DNA of 64,000 nucleotides from Massilia mucilaginosa (GTDB taxonomy: Bacteria > Pseudomonadota > Gammaproteobacteria > Burkholderiales > Burkholderiaceae_D), in the NCBI RefSeq assembly GCF_011682145.1, contig NZ_WHJH01000036.1, positions 1 through 64,000 on the forward strand. Reading direction: 5' to 3'. The position numbers and the translations under genes were made by a program. This document shows positions 25,822 to 34,738 of the stretch, in pieces. The notes beneath the pieces were generated by a model. The model saw only the letters and a list, made by a program, of their open reading frames with translations. It made no database searches and was not told the DNA's origin. Position 1 is the stretch's first letter; each line of letters begins with the position of its first letter.

Positions 25822-28800
25822 ATGCCTGCACAGTACGTCAACACGCTGCGATATTGGTTCGATGTCGAAGCACTCATGTATCCGGATATTCCCAAGGCAG
25901 GCAAGCGGCCCGCGCTGTTCAAGCGCTACGACGAGCCGCTGCCGTGGCTGCCCGCGCCGCGCGGCACCCTGGGCGCCGATGCCGTGCACGGCCAGCACAA
26001 GTATTTCGTCTGGTTCGGCCTGGTCGAAAAGAGCGTGCTGGAAGCCGAACTGGCCGAGATGTTTCCGCTGGACCCGAATGCCGACACCTTCGGCGGCAAC
26101 CACCAGCGTCCGGCCAGGGGCAACACCTTCCTTTGCGCTATCGAAATCGGCTCGGATGGCCGGCCCGACGTCGACACCCTGCAGTTGGGCGCATTCGCGG
26201 TCGCCTTTGCGGAAAAGAAAAACAAGACCACGATCGGTTACAGCAGCACCCTGTCCGGCCTGCAAAACAAACTGCACGAACTGGCCATGGGCAACCACGA
26301 CATCGCCGACGCCGCCTGGTTCGACCAGGTCACCGGGTATCTCATCACCGAGCTGGACTGGCAACCGCGCAGCCTGCTGGCGCGTGCGCAACTGTGCGCG
26401 CACGAAGTCGCGCTGATCGACCGGCGCGGCAAGAAGTTCGCGCGCGAACCGGAGATGGACCCGATCAACTCCTTTTACCTCGACGACCTCGAGCGCATGC
26501 GCCAGGACGCCGAAACCGGTCCCGGCTCGCCCCAGATCCAGGCTTACCTCGACGGCCACGAGCGCAGCGCCGCGCGGCGCGACATCACGCGCCCGGGTTC
26601 GGTCAACGCCGCGCTCGCCCCGCGCCGCTTGCCAAACGGACGCTGGCCGAGCGCCTTCCCGCTGTTCCTGATGCAGCAGGTGGCCGTCAACATCGGCCTG
26701 GAAACCCTGGCCGCGGGCGGCATCTTTTCGGTCAACGGCCCGCCCGGCACCGGCAAGACCACCCTGCTGATGGACGTGATCGCCGCCCGCGTGGTCGAGC
26801 GCGCCAAAATCCTGGCCGAGTTCGCTAATCCGGAAGCGGCGTTTGCGCGCAGCCCGCACCAGATCACGTATCCGGCCAACAGCAATGGCGTGTCGCTCAA
26901 GGGCAACTGCTACCACCTCGACGAACGCCTGCTCGACAGCGGCATCGTGGTTGCCAGCGCCAACAACAAGGCGGTCGAAAACATCACGCTCGACCTGCCC
27001 AATATCAAGAAAGTCGCGCCGCAGCCGCTGCTGTTCAACGGCGAACCGTTCGACTACTTTGGCGCCAGCGCCGAATCGATCCTCAACGAAGAAAAGAAGA
27101 AAATGCCGGGCGAGGCGGACCAGGCCGACAGCGAGGCCAGCGCAGAAGACAAGGACGATGACGAGCACGGCAAGATCCGTTGCTGGGGCCTGATCTCGGT
27201 CCCGCTCGGCAAAAAAGCCAACCGCAGCCTGGTCGCCAACCGCCTCGGCTTTTTCAAGGAGCTGGGACTGGCCAAACAGCTGGCCGGCGCCGGCGCCGCG
27301 CTCAACTGGGAAACGGCGCGCGCGCACTTCAACAGCGCCGTGGCCAGGGTCGAAGCGATGCAGGCCGCCATCCTCGAATACGACAACGCGCTGCCGCAAC
27401 GCAAGGCGGCCGACGCCCTGTGCGCCGCCGCCGATGCCGCCGCCGACCTGGCCGGCCAGCGCAACGCGCAAGCGAGCGCCGCGCTGGCCGCGCTCGACAC
27501 GCAATCGTCCGGCAACGCGGCCGCCATCGCCGTCAACCTGCGCGAGCGCGAGCTGCACGCGGCCGAATGGCCGGCCTGGCGCCAGTTGCTGGCGCGCTTC
27601 TTGCGCAAGGCACGCTACGCCGGCTTCGTGGCGCGCCAGCAGGCCCTGTCGGACGAGTACGACCACCTGCGCAGCGAACGCGCGCGCCTGGCACTGACGC
27701 GCCTTGAAGCGAGCACCAGCGCCAGCAACTGCGCCGCCCACTGGCAGGCGGCCCAGCTCGACGCCAGCGCCCGCGCGCAGGCGCTGCACACGCTTGCCGA
27801 ACGCGTGGACGCGCTCGCGGCCAGCCTGGGCGAAGCCGCGTTCGACCCGGCCGCGTTCGCCGCGCTGCCGGTCGAACAACAGCAGAAGACCCTCCCGCGC
27901 AGCAACCCCGACTACCATGCCGCGCGGGCCGACGTGTTCATCGCCGCGATGCACCTGCACAAGGCCTTCCTCAAGCACGCCGGCAAGCCGTTCGAGACCA
28001 ACTTCCGCCTGGCCCTGTCCATGCTGGCGCAGGAAGGCCACATCCAGCCGCATTTGCCGGCCATGGCGCGCCATCTGTGGGCCAGCTTCTTCCTGGCGGT
28101 GCCGGTGGTGTCGAGCACGTTCGCCTCGGTGTCGCGCTGCTTCGCCGACCTGGGCGAAGGAGACATCGGCCTGCTGCTGGTGGACGAAGCCGGGCAGGCG
28201 GTGCCATCGCACGCGCTGGGCGCCATCTGGCGTTCGAAACGCGCGCTGATCGTGGGCGACCCGCTGCAGGTCGAACCGGTGCTCACGATGGACCCGAAGC
28301 TCGACGCCGGCATCCTCGCGTACCACGACGCGCCGCAAGAGCACCGGCTGACGGCGTACTCGGCGCAGCACCTGGCCGACCGCGGCAACCGCTTCGGCGC
28401 CAACGTGGTGCAGTACGACGGCAGCGACCTGTGGGTGGGCGCGCCGCTGCGCGTGCACCGGCGCTGCGCCGACCCGATGTTTTCGCTGTCGAACCAGATT
28501 GCCTACAACGCCAAGATGGTCTACGGCCCGGCGCGCGCCGAGGAAGAACAGGCCAGCGCCAGCCGGCCGCTGCTCGGACCGTCGTGCTGGCACGACATCG
28601 GCGCGGGCGAGTTCGACGAGCACTACAACGAACGCGAAGGTGCGCTCGCGGCCGACATGGTGGTGCGCTACGCCAGCGAAGGCTGGGTTGGCAAAGCGCA
28701 CGGCTTGCCGGAACTGTTCCTGATCACCCCGTTCAAATCGGTGGCGCAGGGGCTGGCCGGTTTGCTCAAGGCGCGGGTGGACGAATGGGCCGGCGCGGCC

Positions 28801-29061
28801 AGCGACGAGGCTGTGGCCGCATGGCTGCAAGGGCACGTCGGCACGCTACACACCTTCCAGGGCAAGGAATGCGAGACGGTGCTGCTGGTCCTCGGCGGCA
28901 AGAGCGACGGCGCGCGCCAGTGGGCGGCGGGGCGGCCCAACATCATCAACGTCGCCGCCACGCGCGCCAGGCGGCGCCTGTACGTGATCGGCAACCGCCA
29001 GCAATGGTCGCGCACCCCGTTCGGCAGCAAACTCGCCGACGCCCTCCCCGCCATTTCCTAA
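25822..29061 (+). CDS. large superfamily 1 (UPF1-like) helicase/ATPase
   Basis: A 1079-residue protein. Residues 1-290 are an uncharacterised N-terminal region (YVNTLRYWFDVEALMYPDIP). The motor has Walker A GPPGTGKT (306-313), motif Ia VVASANNKAVENI, Walker B LLLVDEAGQA (about 785-794), motif III IVGDPLQVEPV (about 811-821), motif V TLHTFQGKECETV (about 1007-1019) and motif VI NVAATRARRRLYVIGNR. Between Ia and II lie about 400 residues with long Ala/Arg/Gln-rich helices, likely a coiled coil. It is an SF1B-type nucleic-acid helicase. There is no nuclease domain in the protein. Start 25822 (MPAQYVNTL) is preferred to a non-conserved upstream frame. Monocistronic, followed by repeats. Confidence 0.86.
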   Translation: MPAQYVNTLRYWFDVEALMYPDIPKAGKRPALFKRYDEPLPWLPAPRGTLGADAVHGQHKYFVWFGLVEKSVLEAELAEMFPLDPNADTFGGNHQRPARGNTFLCAIEIGSDGRPDVDTLQLGAFAVAFAEKKNKTTIGYSSTLSGLQNKLHELAMGNHDIADAAWFDQVTGYLITELDWQPRSLLARAQLCAHEVALIDRRGKKFAREPEMDPINSFYLDDLERMRQDAETGPGSPQIQAYLDGHERSAARRDITRPGSVNAALAPRRLPNGRWPSAFPLFLMQQVAVNIGLETLAAGGIFSVNGPPGTGKTTLLMDVIAARVVERAKILAEFANPEAAFARSPHQITYPANSNGVSLKGNCYHLDERLLDSGIVVASANNKAVENITLDLPNIKKVAPQPLLFNGEPFDYFGASAESILNEEKKKMPGEADQADSEASAEDKDDDEHGKIRCWGLISVPLGKKANRSLVANRLGFFKELGLAKQLAGAGAALNWETARAHFNSAVARVEAMQAAILEYDNALPQRKAADALCAAADAAADLAGQRNAQASAALAALDTQSSGNAAAIAVNLRERELHAAEWPAWRQLLARFLRKARYAGFVARQQALSDEYDHLRSERARLALTRLEASTSASNCAAHWQAAQLDASARAQALHTLAERVDALAASLGEAAFDPAAFAALPVEQQQKTLPRSNPDYHAARADVFIAAMHLHKAFLKHAGKPFETNFRLALSMLAQEGHIQPHLPAMARHLWASFFLAVPVVSSTFASVSRCFADLGEGDIGLLLVDEAGQAVPSHALGAIWRSKRALIVGDPLQVEPVLTMDPKLDAGILAYHDAPQEHRLTAYSAQHLADRGNRFGANVVQYDGSDLWVGAPLRVHRRCADPMFSLSNQIAYNAKMVYGPARAEEEQASASRPLLGPSCWHDIGAGEFDEHYNEREGALAADMVVRYASEGWVGKAHGLPELFLITPFKSVAQGLAGLLKARVDEWAGAASDEAVAAWLQGHVGTLHTFQGKECETVLLVLGGKSDGARQWAAGRPNIINVAATRARRRLYVIGNRQQWSRTPFGSKLADALPAIS

Positions 29062-29079
29062 CAGTGTAGGACGGCCCCC

Positions 29080-29288
29080 CAACCGGGGTCAGAGCTCTGA
29101 CTCGAAACATATTCCCCGGCGCACAACCGGGGTCAGAGCTCTGACTCGAAACATTTTTCTTGCACCACCGGCGTCGGCCCCCGATTCGTCACGTTTTCTG
29201 TGCCGCAAACGCGCTTGGGGGTCACGCAAGCGTTTTGTCGTTCTTACTGGAATTTTGTTTCTAATTAAAGCTCTGACCCCGGTTGTAG
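29080..29288. repeat. repeat family B (GGGGTCAGAGCTCTGACTC) with inverted far end
   Basis: Two near-identical direct copies of a roughly 33-base unit begin at about 29080 and 29123, each with CCGGGGTCAGAGCTCTGAC followed by TCGAAACAT. An inverted copy (AGCTCTGACCCCGGTTG) closes the element at about 29270-29287, and its inner neighbour (GGAATTTTGTTTC) mirrors the GAAACATATTCC of the left arm. The element fills the 29062-29418 gap; no gene is seen there. Confidence 0.8.
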
Positions 29289-29418
29289 GGGGATGCTGAG
29301 TGGCGGGTCGGGGGATTCGCAACCCGAGGTTCGGAATCTGCGAACCCGGCGCCAGTTTATCTGAGGCGATGTCTGGGGGACACTGATGCTTCTCTCATCA
29401 CTGTTTCCAAGGGTTTCA

Positions 29419-29952
29419 ATGAAAACGCTCCTGATCATCGATATGCAAAACGCCTGGCTGGCCGACCCTGCCAGTCCCTGTACCGACACCGATGGCGTGG
29501 TCCAGCGCATCAATCACGCCGCCAGGCACATCCGTGCGCAGGGCGGCAAGGTGATCTTCGTCCAGCATGCGAATGCGGATGTCCCGATCGGCTCGGCCGC
29601 GTGGCAAGTCATCCCGGCGCTGGAACAGGCCGCCACCGACAGCACCGTGCACAAGCTGGCCGCCGATGCCTTCGCCGCGACCGATCTGGCGGCCCAGCTG
29701 GCAGCGAGCGCAAGCTCGACCTTGTATGTCAGCGGCTTCGCCAGCGAGTTCTGCGTCGATAGCGCCGTGCGCGCGGCCGCCTCGCGCGGCCTGCAGGTGG
29801 TGGCCCTGTCCGACGCGCATACCACCGCCGACCGCCCGCACATGGATGCGCCGGCCATCATCGCGCACCACAACTGGGTCTGGGCAGGGCTGCCGCCCCC
29901 CGCCGGCAGCACCCTGGCGGTGCGCACGACGGCGCAGGCGTTCCCGGACTAA
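29419..29952 (+). CDS. isochorismatase-family cysteine hydrolase
   Basis: A 177-residue single-domain protein. LLIIDMQNAWL carries the catalytic Asp, TVHKLAADAF the catalytic Lys, and VSGFASEFCVDSAVRAAASRG the nucleophilic Cys preceded by the family's cis-peptide region. These form the Asp-Lys-Cys triad of isochorismatase, nicotinamidase and amide-hydrolase relatives. The exact substrate cannot be read; nicotinamidases need a metal site that I do not clearly see. ATG 29419 (MKTLLIID) is chosen over an upstream frame. Its stop lies just before a convergent DUF2306 gene. Confidence 0.88.
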   Translation: MKTLLIIDMQNAWLADPASPCTDTDGVVQRINHAARHIRAQGGKVIFVQHANADVPIGSAAWQVIPALEQAATDSTVHKLAADAFAATDLAAQLAASASSTLYVSGFASEFCVDSAVRAAASRGLQVVALSDAHTTADRPHMDAPAIIAHHNWVWAGLPPPAGSTLAVRTTAQAFPD

Positions 29953-29960
29953 ACCGGCGG

Positions 29961-30815
29961 TCACAGATGCGGTAGCCACAGGATCATCGTCGCCGCAGCC
30001 ACGCCGGCCGCCGTCGCCACGCTCAGCACCAGCATGGCGGCGGCCATCATGATGCGCGCCTTTCCCTGGCCGCTCGCCTGCACGCGCGCAAACAGTTCCA
30101 GCAGCGCCAGCGGCAGCAGGTACTGGGCAAACGACAGGAAACTCAGGAACGGCCCCTGGAAGGTCACCGGATCGAACCCGGCCGGCCCGCGGTTGGCGAC
30201 GATCCATGCCATCAGGCCGATCCGGAAGAACCACACGCCGCTGACCGCAAGGTACAGGCGCAGCGCCCAGCGCCGGTGCTGCGCGATGCGGCCGGCGCGC
30301 GCATGATGGACGGCATATGCCGCGCACACGACGATCAGCACGGCGTTGCCGCTGATGCCCACGTGCTGCGCCAGGCCGCCCACCGCGCCGCGAAACCACA
30401 CCATGTACAGGCCGATCAGGCTGGACGCCACCGCCAGCAGCACATACACGCGCCCGTTCCAGCGGTGAAACGCGGGCGCCAGCCGCCGCAGCGGCGCCAG
30501 CAGCTGGAGCGCGCCGCCGACGGTGATCACCACCGCCGCCAGCAGATGCAGGCCGATGGCGGCATTGCCGGCCGTGTCGCCAGCGATATACCCGCGCGGC
30601 ATCACCTTGTTCCATTGCGCCAGGTCGCCTTGCGCCAGCGCGCCGCCGTAGAAGGCGGCGACATACCAGGCAAACAGCAGTTGCCCGGCCACGGCCACGG
30701 CGAACCACAGGCGCGCCGACCACGCCAGGGCGCGTGCGCCGGTGTCGCTCGGCGCGGGCGTGCCCGTATCAGCCGATGCCGTGGGCGGCCGCTGTGCGGC
30801 AGTTTGCAAGATCAT
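29961..30815 (-). CDS. DUF2306 membrane protein
   Basis: A 284-residue polytopic membrane protein preceded by AAAGGAG. Seven or so hydrophobic segments follow a Pro/Thr-rich start. Conserved-looking motifs are HLLAAVVITVGGALQLL, FHRWNGRVYVLLA and HRRWALRLYLAVSGVWFFRIG, with paired His that suggest haem or metal binding, as in DUF2306 (predicted membrane redox-like) proteins. It is divergent from the LytS-type kinase (142 bases apart), so it may be a target of that pair. Function unknown. Confidence 0.85.
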   Translation of the reverse strand: MILQTAAQRPPTASADTGTPAPSDTGARALAWSARLWFAVAVAGQLLFAWYVAAFYGGALAQGDLAQWNKVMPRGYIAGDTAGNAAIGLHLLAAVVITVGGALQLLAPLRRLAPAFHRWNGRVYVLLAVASSLIGLYMVWFRGAVGGLAQHVGISGNAVLIVVCAAYAVHHARAGRIAQHRRWALRLYLAVSGVWFFRIGLMAWIVANRGPAGFDPVTFQGPFLSFLSFAQYLLPLALLELFARVQASGQGKARIMMAAAMLVLSVATAAGVAAATMILWLPHL

Positions 30816-30956
30816 GGGAGGCTCCTTTTGGTGTGATGGTCTTTGCATGCACAGTAGAAGGAAGCGGCCGCGCTGGCGAGCATGCGCGGCGAACGGCGCG
30901 ACGGGCGGCGGTTTTCCGGGCTTGAACGACGGTCGCCGAACGGTTATCGTGGCGGG

Positions 30957-32000
30957 ATGACCAATCCACCGCTCCGCGCCGCGTCCGCGCGCCATCCGGC
31001 CCTGCCGACCCCGCGCCAATGGCTGGTGGTGCTGCTCATCACGCTTCAGCTGTCGTGGGTGCTGGCGGCCTTGTCGTCCGGCCCGTTCCTGTCGGTGCTG
31101 TTGCGCATCGGGTTCATCGGCGTGCTCTTGCTGCTCACTTACACCGCGAGCGGCACCCTGCGCCGGCGCTGGCTGCGGCTGCTGGCGGTGGTGCTGATGG
31201 CGCCGCTGGCCACGCTGGCGATTTTCCTGCTGACCGAGCCGGTTCCGGCCAAGCGCGCGCTGGTGTACGGTTACATCATGCTGGCCATCCTGTCGAGCGT
31301 CATCGGCACGCTGGCGACGCTGGTGGCGCTGCGCCTCGAACGCAAGGCGCACGAGCGCGCCTTGCGCCTGCGACAAGAACGCGAGCGCGATACGCTCGAA
31401 CGCGAACTGACGGCCGCGCGCCTGCGCCTGCTGCAGGCGCAGATCGAGCCGCACTTCCTGTTCAATACACTGGCCAATATCGCGGCGCTGGTGGAGACCG
31501 GGTCGGACAACGCCGGCCCGGTGCTGCGCCACCTGATCGCCTATCTCAAGGCCGCCATGCCGCGCCTGAACGACGCCGACGCGACCCTCGACACCGAACT
31601 GCAACTGGTGCGCGCCTACCTGGAGCTGATGCACATGCGCATGCCCGACCGCTTGCAGTTCAGCGTGCGGGTGGCGCCGGAACTGCACGGCCTGCCGTTT
31701 CCGGCGATGGCCCTGCTGACCCTGGTGGAAAACGCGGTGCGGCACGGTATCGATCCGAGCCTTGAGGGCGGGCGCATCGAGGTTGGCGGCCAGGCCGATG
31801 CCGCCAGCGGGCGCGTCAGCCTGTGGGTCGGCGATAGCGGACAGGGGATGTCGGAATCGGCCCAGCCGGGCACCGGGCTGGCCAATGTGCGCACGCGCCT
31901 GCAAGCGTTCTACGGTCCCGGCGCGCGCCTCGATCTGCATGAAGAAACGCCGCATGGCGTCCACGTCGAACTGACTTTTACGCCACGGAGCGCCGCATGA
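30957..32000 (+). CDS. LytS-type sensor histidine kinase
   Basis: A 347-residue membrane kinase. Four hydrophobic segments (about 22-40, 48-63, 73-92, 101-125) form the sensor, followed by a basic coiled coil (LERKAHERALRLRQERERDTLE). The His_kinase domain has the phosphoacceptor H166 in LQAQIEPHFLFNTLANI and an ATP-binding half with LTLVENAVRHGI, DSGQGM and GTGLANVRTRLQ. It should phosphorylate the overlapping LytTR regulator (ATGA overlap). ATG 30957 (MTNPPLRAAS) is chosen over a GC-rich extension. The ligand is unknown. Confidence 0.92.
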   Translation: MTNPPLRAASARHPALPTPRQWLVVLLITLQLSWVLAALSSGPFLSVLLRIGFIGVLLLLTYTASGTLRRRWLRLLAVVLMAPLATLAIFLLTEPVPAKRALVYGYIMLAILSSVIGTLATLVALRLERKAHERALRLRQERERDTLERELTAARLRLLQAQIEPHFLFNTLANIAALVETGSDNAGPVLRHLIAYLKAAMPRLNDADATLDTELQLVRAYLELMHMRMPDRLQFSVRVAPELHGLPFPAMALLTLVENAVRHGIDPSLEGGRIEVGGQADAASGRVSLWVGDSGQGMSESAQPGTGLANVRTRLQAFYGPGARLDLHEETPHGVHVELTFTPRSAA

Positions 32001-32773
32001 GCCACCCCACCGCCCTGATCGCCGACGACGAACCGCTGCTGCGCGAGCACCTGCGCGCGCAGCTGGCGCGGCTGTGGCCGCAACTGGAGATCGTGGCGGA
32101 CGCGCGCAACGGCGCCGAGGCGGTCGAGCTGTTCGACCAGCATCGGCCGGCGATCGTGTTCCTGGATGTGCACATGCCGGGGCTGAACGGGATCGAGGCG
32201 GCGCGCTCGCTGGCGCGGCGCGCGCAGATCGTGTTCGTGACCGCCTACGAGCAGTACGCGGTGCAGGCGTTCGAGCAGGGCGCCATCGATTACCTGGTCA
32301 AGCCGGTCGATGCGGCGCGCCTGGCCGACACGGTGCAGCGCTTGCAGGCGCGGCTGGACAAAGCGCCCGCCGCCGGCGCCGGCGCCGCCTTCGACGCGCT
32401 GCTCGAACGCATGGCCGGCGAACTGCGCCAGCGTGGCGCGGCGCGCACCTGGCTGCAATGGATCAGGGCCTCGGTCGGCAGCCGCGTGCGCCTGATCCCG
32501 GTCGAGCAGGTGCTCTTCATGCGGGCGGAGGGCAAGTACACCTCGGTGGTGTGGATGGATGGCGCGGCGCTGATCCGCAAGAGCATCCGCGAACTGGGCG
32601 ATGAACTCGATCCTGACTGCTTCGTGCAGATCCACCGTTCGGTGATCGTCAATCTGCATTACGTGAGCGACGTGGTGCGCGGGGTGAACGAGACCGCCGA
32701 TGTGCACCTGCGCGGGCGCACCGAGGTGCTGCCGGTCAGCCGCAGCTATCTGCATCATTTTCGGCAGATGTAG
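31997..32773 (+). CDS. LytTR-family response regulator
   Basis: A 258-residue regulator. The receiver (1-120) has ALIADDEPLLREHL, phosphoacceptor D57 in IVFLDVHMPGLNG, FVTAYEQYAVQAF and YLVKPVD. The C-terminal LytTR DNA-binding domain (about 155-258) shows RVRLIPVEQVLFMRAEGKYTSV and FVQIHRSVIVNLHYV. It partners with the kinase whose stop overlaps its ATG. LytTR proteins bind direct repeats near promoters. The adjacent divergent DUF2306 gene is a natural candidate target. Confidence 0.94.
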   Translation: MSHPTALIADDEPLLREHLRAQLARLWPQLEIVADARNGAEAVELFDQHRPAIVFLDVHMPGLNGIEAARSLARRAQIVFVTAYEQYAVQAFEQGAIDYLVKPVDAARLADTVQRLQARLDKAPAAGAGAAFDALLERMAGELRQRGAARTWLQWIRASVGSRVRLIPVEQVLFMRAEGKYTSVVWMDGAALIRKSIRELGDELDPDCFVQIHRSVIVNLHYVSDVVRGVNETADVHLRGRTEVLPVSRSYLHHFRQM

Positions 32774-32811
32774 CGCGGCTGCCGAAACGGCCAGGCGTAG
32801 CGCGCGCAAAT

Positions 32812-34086
32812 TCACCCGGCCAGGCGGAATGCGCAGGCCATGTCGTTTTGCTCGCGATCCGGGAGCTTGAGCGCCGTTGCCACTTTGCGCCACTGGCCAA
32901 CCACGCAGATACAGCGCCGGATGATCGTCTGCGCCTGGTCCTCGCTCACGCGAAAGTAAGGCGCTACCGAGACCACCAGGTCAAGGTCGAGCGCATTGTC
33001 GTGCTCGCTGATGTTCAGTTTCAGTGCCGACGATTCCGGTACCGGATTCATGTCGTACGCTGGCGACAAGCGCCAGCCACGCCCTGGTTCAAGTAGAAAT
33101 CCGTGATTGCGCAAATGATCGTCCGTGTTCGATACAAGTACGTTAAACAGGATCCTGGTCCACAACTCGCGCAGGTCGACGTTGGTCCGGGCTCCATGGT
33201 CAATTAGGACCCGCGCCAGATCCAGGTAGCTGACACCGGTGTCGGCGTCATCACCGTCGTGGTGGCCGGTCAGCGTCATGGCGGAAGCGAAATGCAGACG
33301 GCGCCCGTCGACAGTGCGGTCGAAGCGCTTGACGAGAAAGGTGTGGTACGGGCTGGCGAACTGCCGTGCCAGGCTGTCCGGCACGGCAAGACCGCACTGT
33401 CTTGCGAGCGTTTGCGCCACCAGCTCCCATGCGCCGACATTGCGCTCATCCTGCAGGCTGGGGAATTTGGCGATCCACAGCCTGCCGTCGGGGTCCACCA
33501 CGCTGGCCTTGGGCCGGGCGCCGCCCAGCGAGCCACCTGGAGCAATCAACATGTTTAACCAGTGCGCTCCGGCGCGAGCGGTATTGTCCCGGTCGCGCTC
33601 GAGCGCCGCGACGGCCGCTTCCAGTTCGCGCAGCTTGACGAAGGGCGGCGCGGCCAATTCCGACCTGCTGTCGAGAAAGTCGCCCAGGTCGCCGACGCGA
33701 AACCGCAGCGCCCCGATACGATATTGATCATGCACGCCGAGCAGATAATCCGATTCCAGCAGACGGCGGCGCGGGTCGGCCATGCCAGCGCGCTGCTCGC
33801 GCTCCAGGCGGCGCCGCATCAACATGCGCCCCCAGCGGTCGGGGCTGGCATCGGCGAACAAGCCAAATAGCTTGCCCTGAGCTGGATGTTGCCGGCCAGG
33901 GTAATACGCCAAGCGAGGATCCAGGGATACACCAGCGATCTGCGAATGGCTTAGTGCGCTTGGATCGAACTCGAACTCGAAAACTTCTTTTCCGGCTCCC
34001 AGGTGCGCGTGCAGGGTGCCTACATTGCTTGGGCCGGCAAGACCTTCCCAATCGGCATACACGGCGATGCTCCTGGTCACGGTCAA
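32812..34086 (-). CDS. hipA: HipA-type serine/threonine kinase toxin
   Basis: A 424-residue HipA, a kinase toxin that in E. coli phosphorylates glutamyl-tRNA synthetase and induces dormancy. The N1 domain includes GTLHAHLGAGKEVFEFEF. GGSLGGARPKASVV (185-197) is the nucleotide loop with autophosphorylatable S186. RILFNVLVSNTDDHLRNHGF carries the catalytic D322/D323 and N327, and SPAYDMNPVP (D345) is the metal-binding motif. All key residues are present, so it should be active. The ATG overlaps the hipB stop by four bases. The target in this organism is not certain. Confidence 0.92.
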   Translation of the reverse strand: MTVTRSIAVYADWEGLAGPSNVGTLHAHLGAGKEVFEFEFDPSALSHSQIAGVSLDPRLAYYPGRQHPAQGKLFGLFADASPDRWGRMLMRRRLEREQRAGMADPRRRLLESDYLLGVHDQYRIGALRFRVGDLGDFLDSRSELAAPPFVKLRELEAAVAALERDRDNTARAGAHWLNMLIAPGGSLGGARPKASVVDPDGRLWIAKFPSLQDERNVGAWELVAQTLARQCGLAVPDSLARQFASPYHTFLVKRFDRTVDGRRLHFASAMTLTGHHDGDDADTGVSYLDLARVLIDHGARTNVDLRELWTRILFNVLVSNTDDHLRNHGFLLEPGRGWRLSPAYDMNPVPESSALKLNISEHDNALDLDLVVSVAPYFRVSEDQAQTIIRRCICVVGQWRKVATALKLPDREQNDMACAFRLAG

Positions 34087-34613
34087 CGCCCCTTCTTGAC
34101 GGCCTGGCTATCCGGCGTGATCAGCTCCGCAAGCACTTCCGCACTGGAAAAGCCACCTTCTTCGATCCAGTTGCCGCCGGACGCCGGCGCCGGCGCGTGC
34201 GGCAAAGGCACATCTGCTTGCGGTACTGCATTCCTTATCTGTTTTCGTGGTGACGGCTCGGGAACTTTTTTCATCCGCTTGCCGGATGCATCGTGCAGTA
34301 ATTGATCGACGCTTCGGCGCACCTTCGCATGCAGCCGCGCATCTTGAAGGTCTCTGCCCGCCTCATCCGCATTGGCAAGCAGGGTAAAGTCATTCTCGAG
34401 GCCAAGGATTTGCATGACCGCGAGGTAAGCACCGATGGTCACGCCCGCGCCGCCGCGCTCGACCGCGCGCAGCGTCATCGGCGCCATTCCCGCACGTTGC
34501 GCCACTTGCTTGGCGGTGAGCTTGCGGCGCTGGCGGGCCAGGCGCAAGCGTTCACCGAAGTCATGCAGCAGCGCATCGGTGGTGGGCAGTAAGGGGGAGA
34601 TTGTCTTGGCCAT
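34083..34613 (-). CDS. hipB: HipB-type antitoxin, XRE helix-turn-helix
   Basis: A 176-residue antitoxin. The Cro/XRE domain (about 17-75) reads FGERLRLARQRRKLTAKQVAQRAGMAPMTLRAVERGG. It is twice the length of E. coli HipB (88): residues 85-176 are an extension with a charged region (VRRSVDQLLHDASGKRMKKV), a Pro/Ala linker and NWIEEGGFSSAEVLAELI. It should bind HipA, repress the operon, and may be cleared by proteolysis through the flexible tail. It is the first gene of the hipBA operon. Confidence 0.9.
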   Translation of the reverse strand: MAKTISPLLPTTDALLHDFGERLRLARQRRKLTAKQVAQRAGMAPMTLRAVERGGAGVTIGAYLAVMQILGLENDFTLLANADEAGRDLQDARLHAKVRRSVDQLLHDASGKRMKKVPEPSPRKQIRNAVPQADVPLPHAPAPASGGNWIEEGGFSSAEVLAELITPDSQAVKKGR

Positions 34614-34625
34614 GGCGCAGTGTAT

Positions 34626-34686
34626 AGAGCAGCTTAACTACCCTGCTGAAAATAGTAGCACAACAGCGACATTAAGTAGCAGTGCT
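34626..34686. promoter_or_regulatory. candidate hipBA operator region
   Basis: The 120 bases before hipB are AT-rich and contain an imperfect outer inverted repeat (GAGCAGCTTAACTAC at 34626 against GTAGCAGTGCTC ending 34686) and two direct GTAGCA copies (34654, 34675). This fits an autorepressed toxin-antitoxin promoter. Confidence 0.4.
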
Positions 34687-34738
34687 CTTATTTTAGATAA
34701 TTTTTAACTAAATGGCTAAAATAATGGCACTTTTACCG

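Noticed and set aside
25744-28836. Long open frame antisense to the SF1 helicase
   Set aside because: A composition shadow with His/Arg/Gln-rich text and no motifs.
29961-31964. Long minus-strand frame fusing DUF2306 with sequence antisense to LytS
   Set aside because: The extension beyond 30815 is antisense to the kinase gene, and a good ribosome site precedes 30815.
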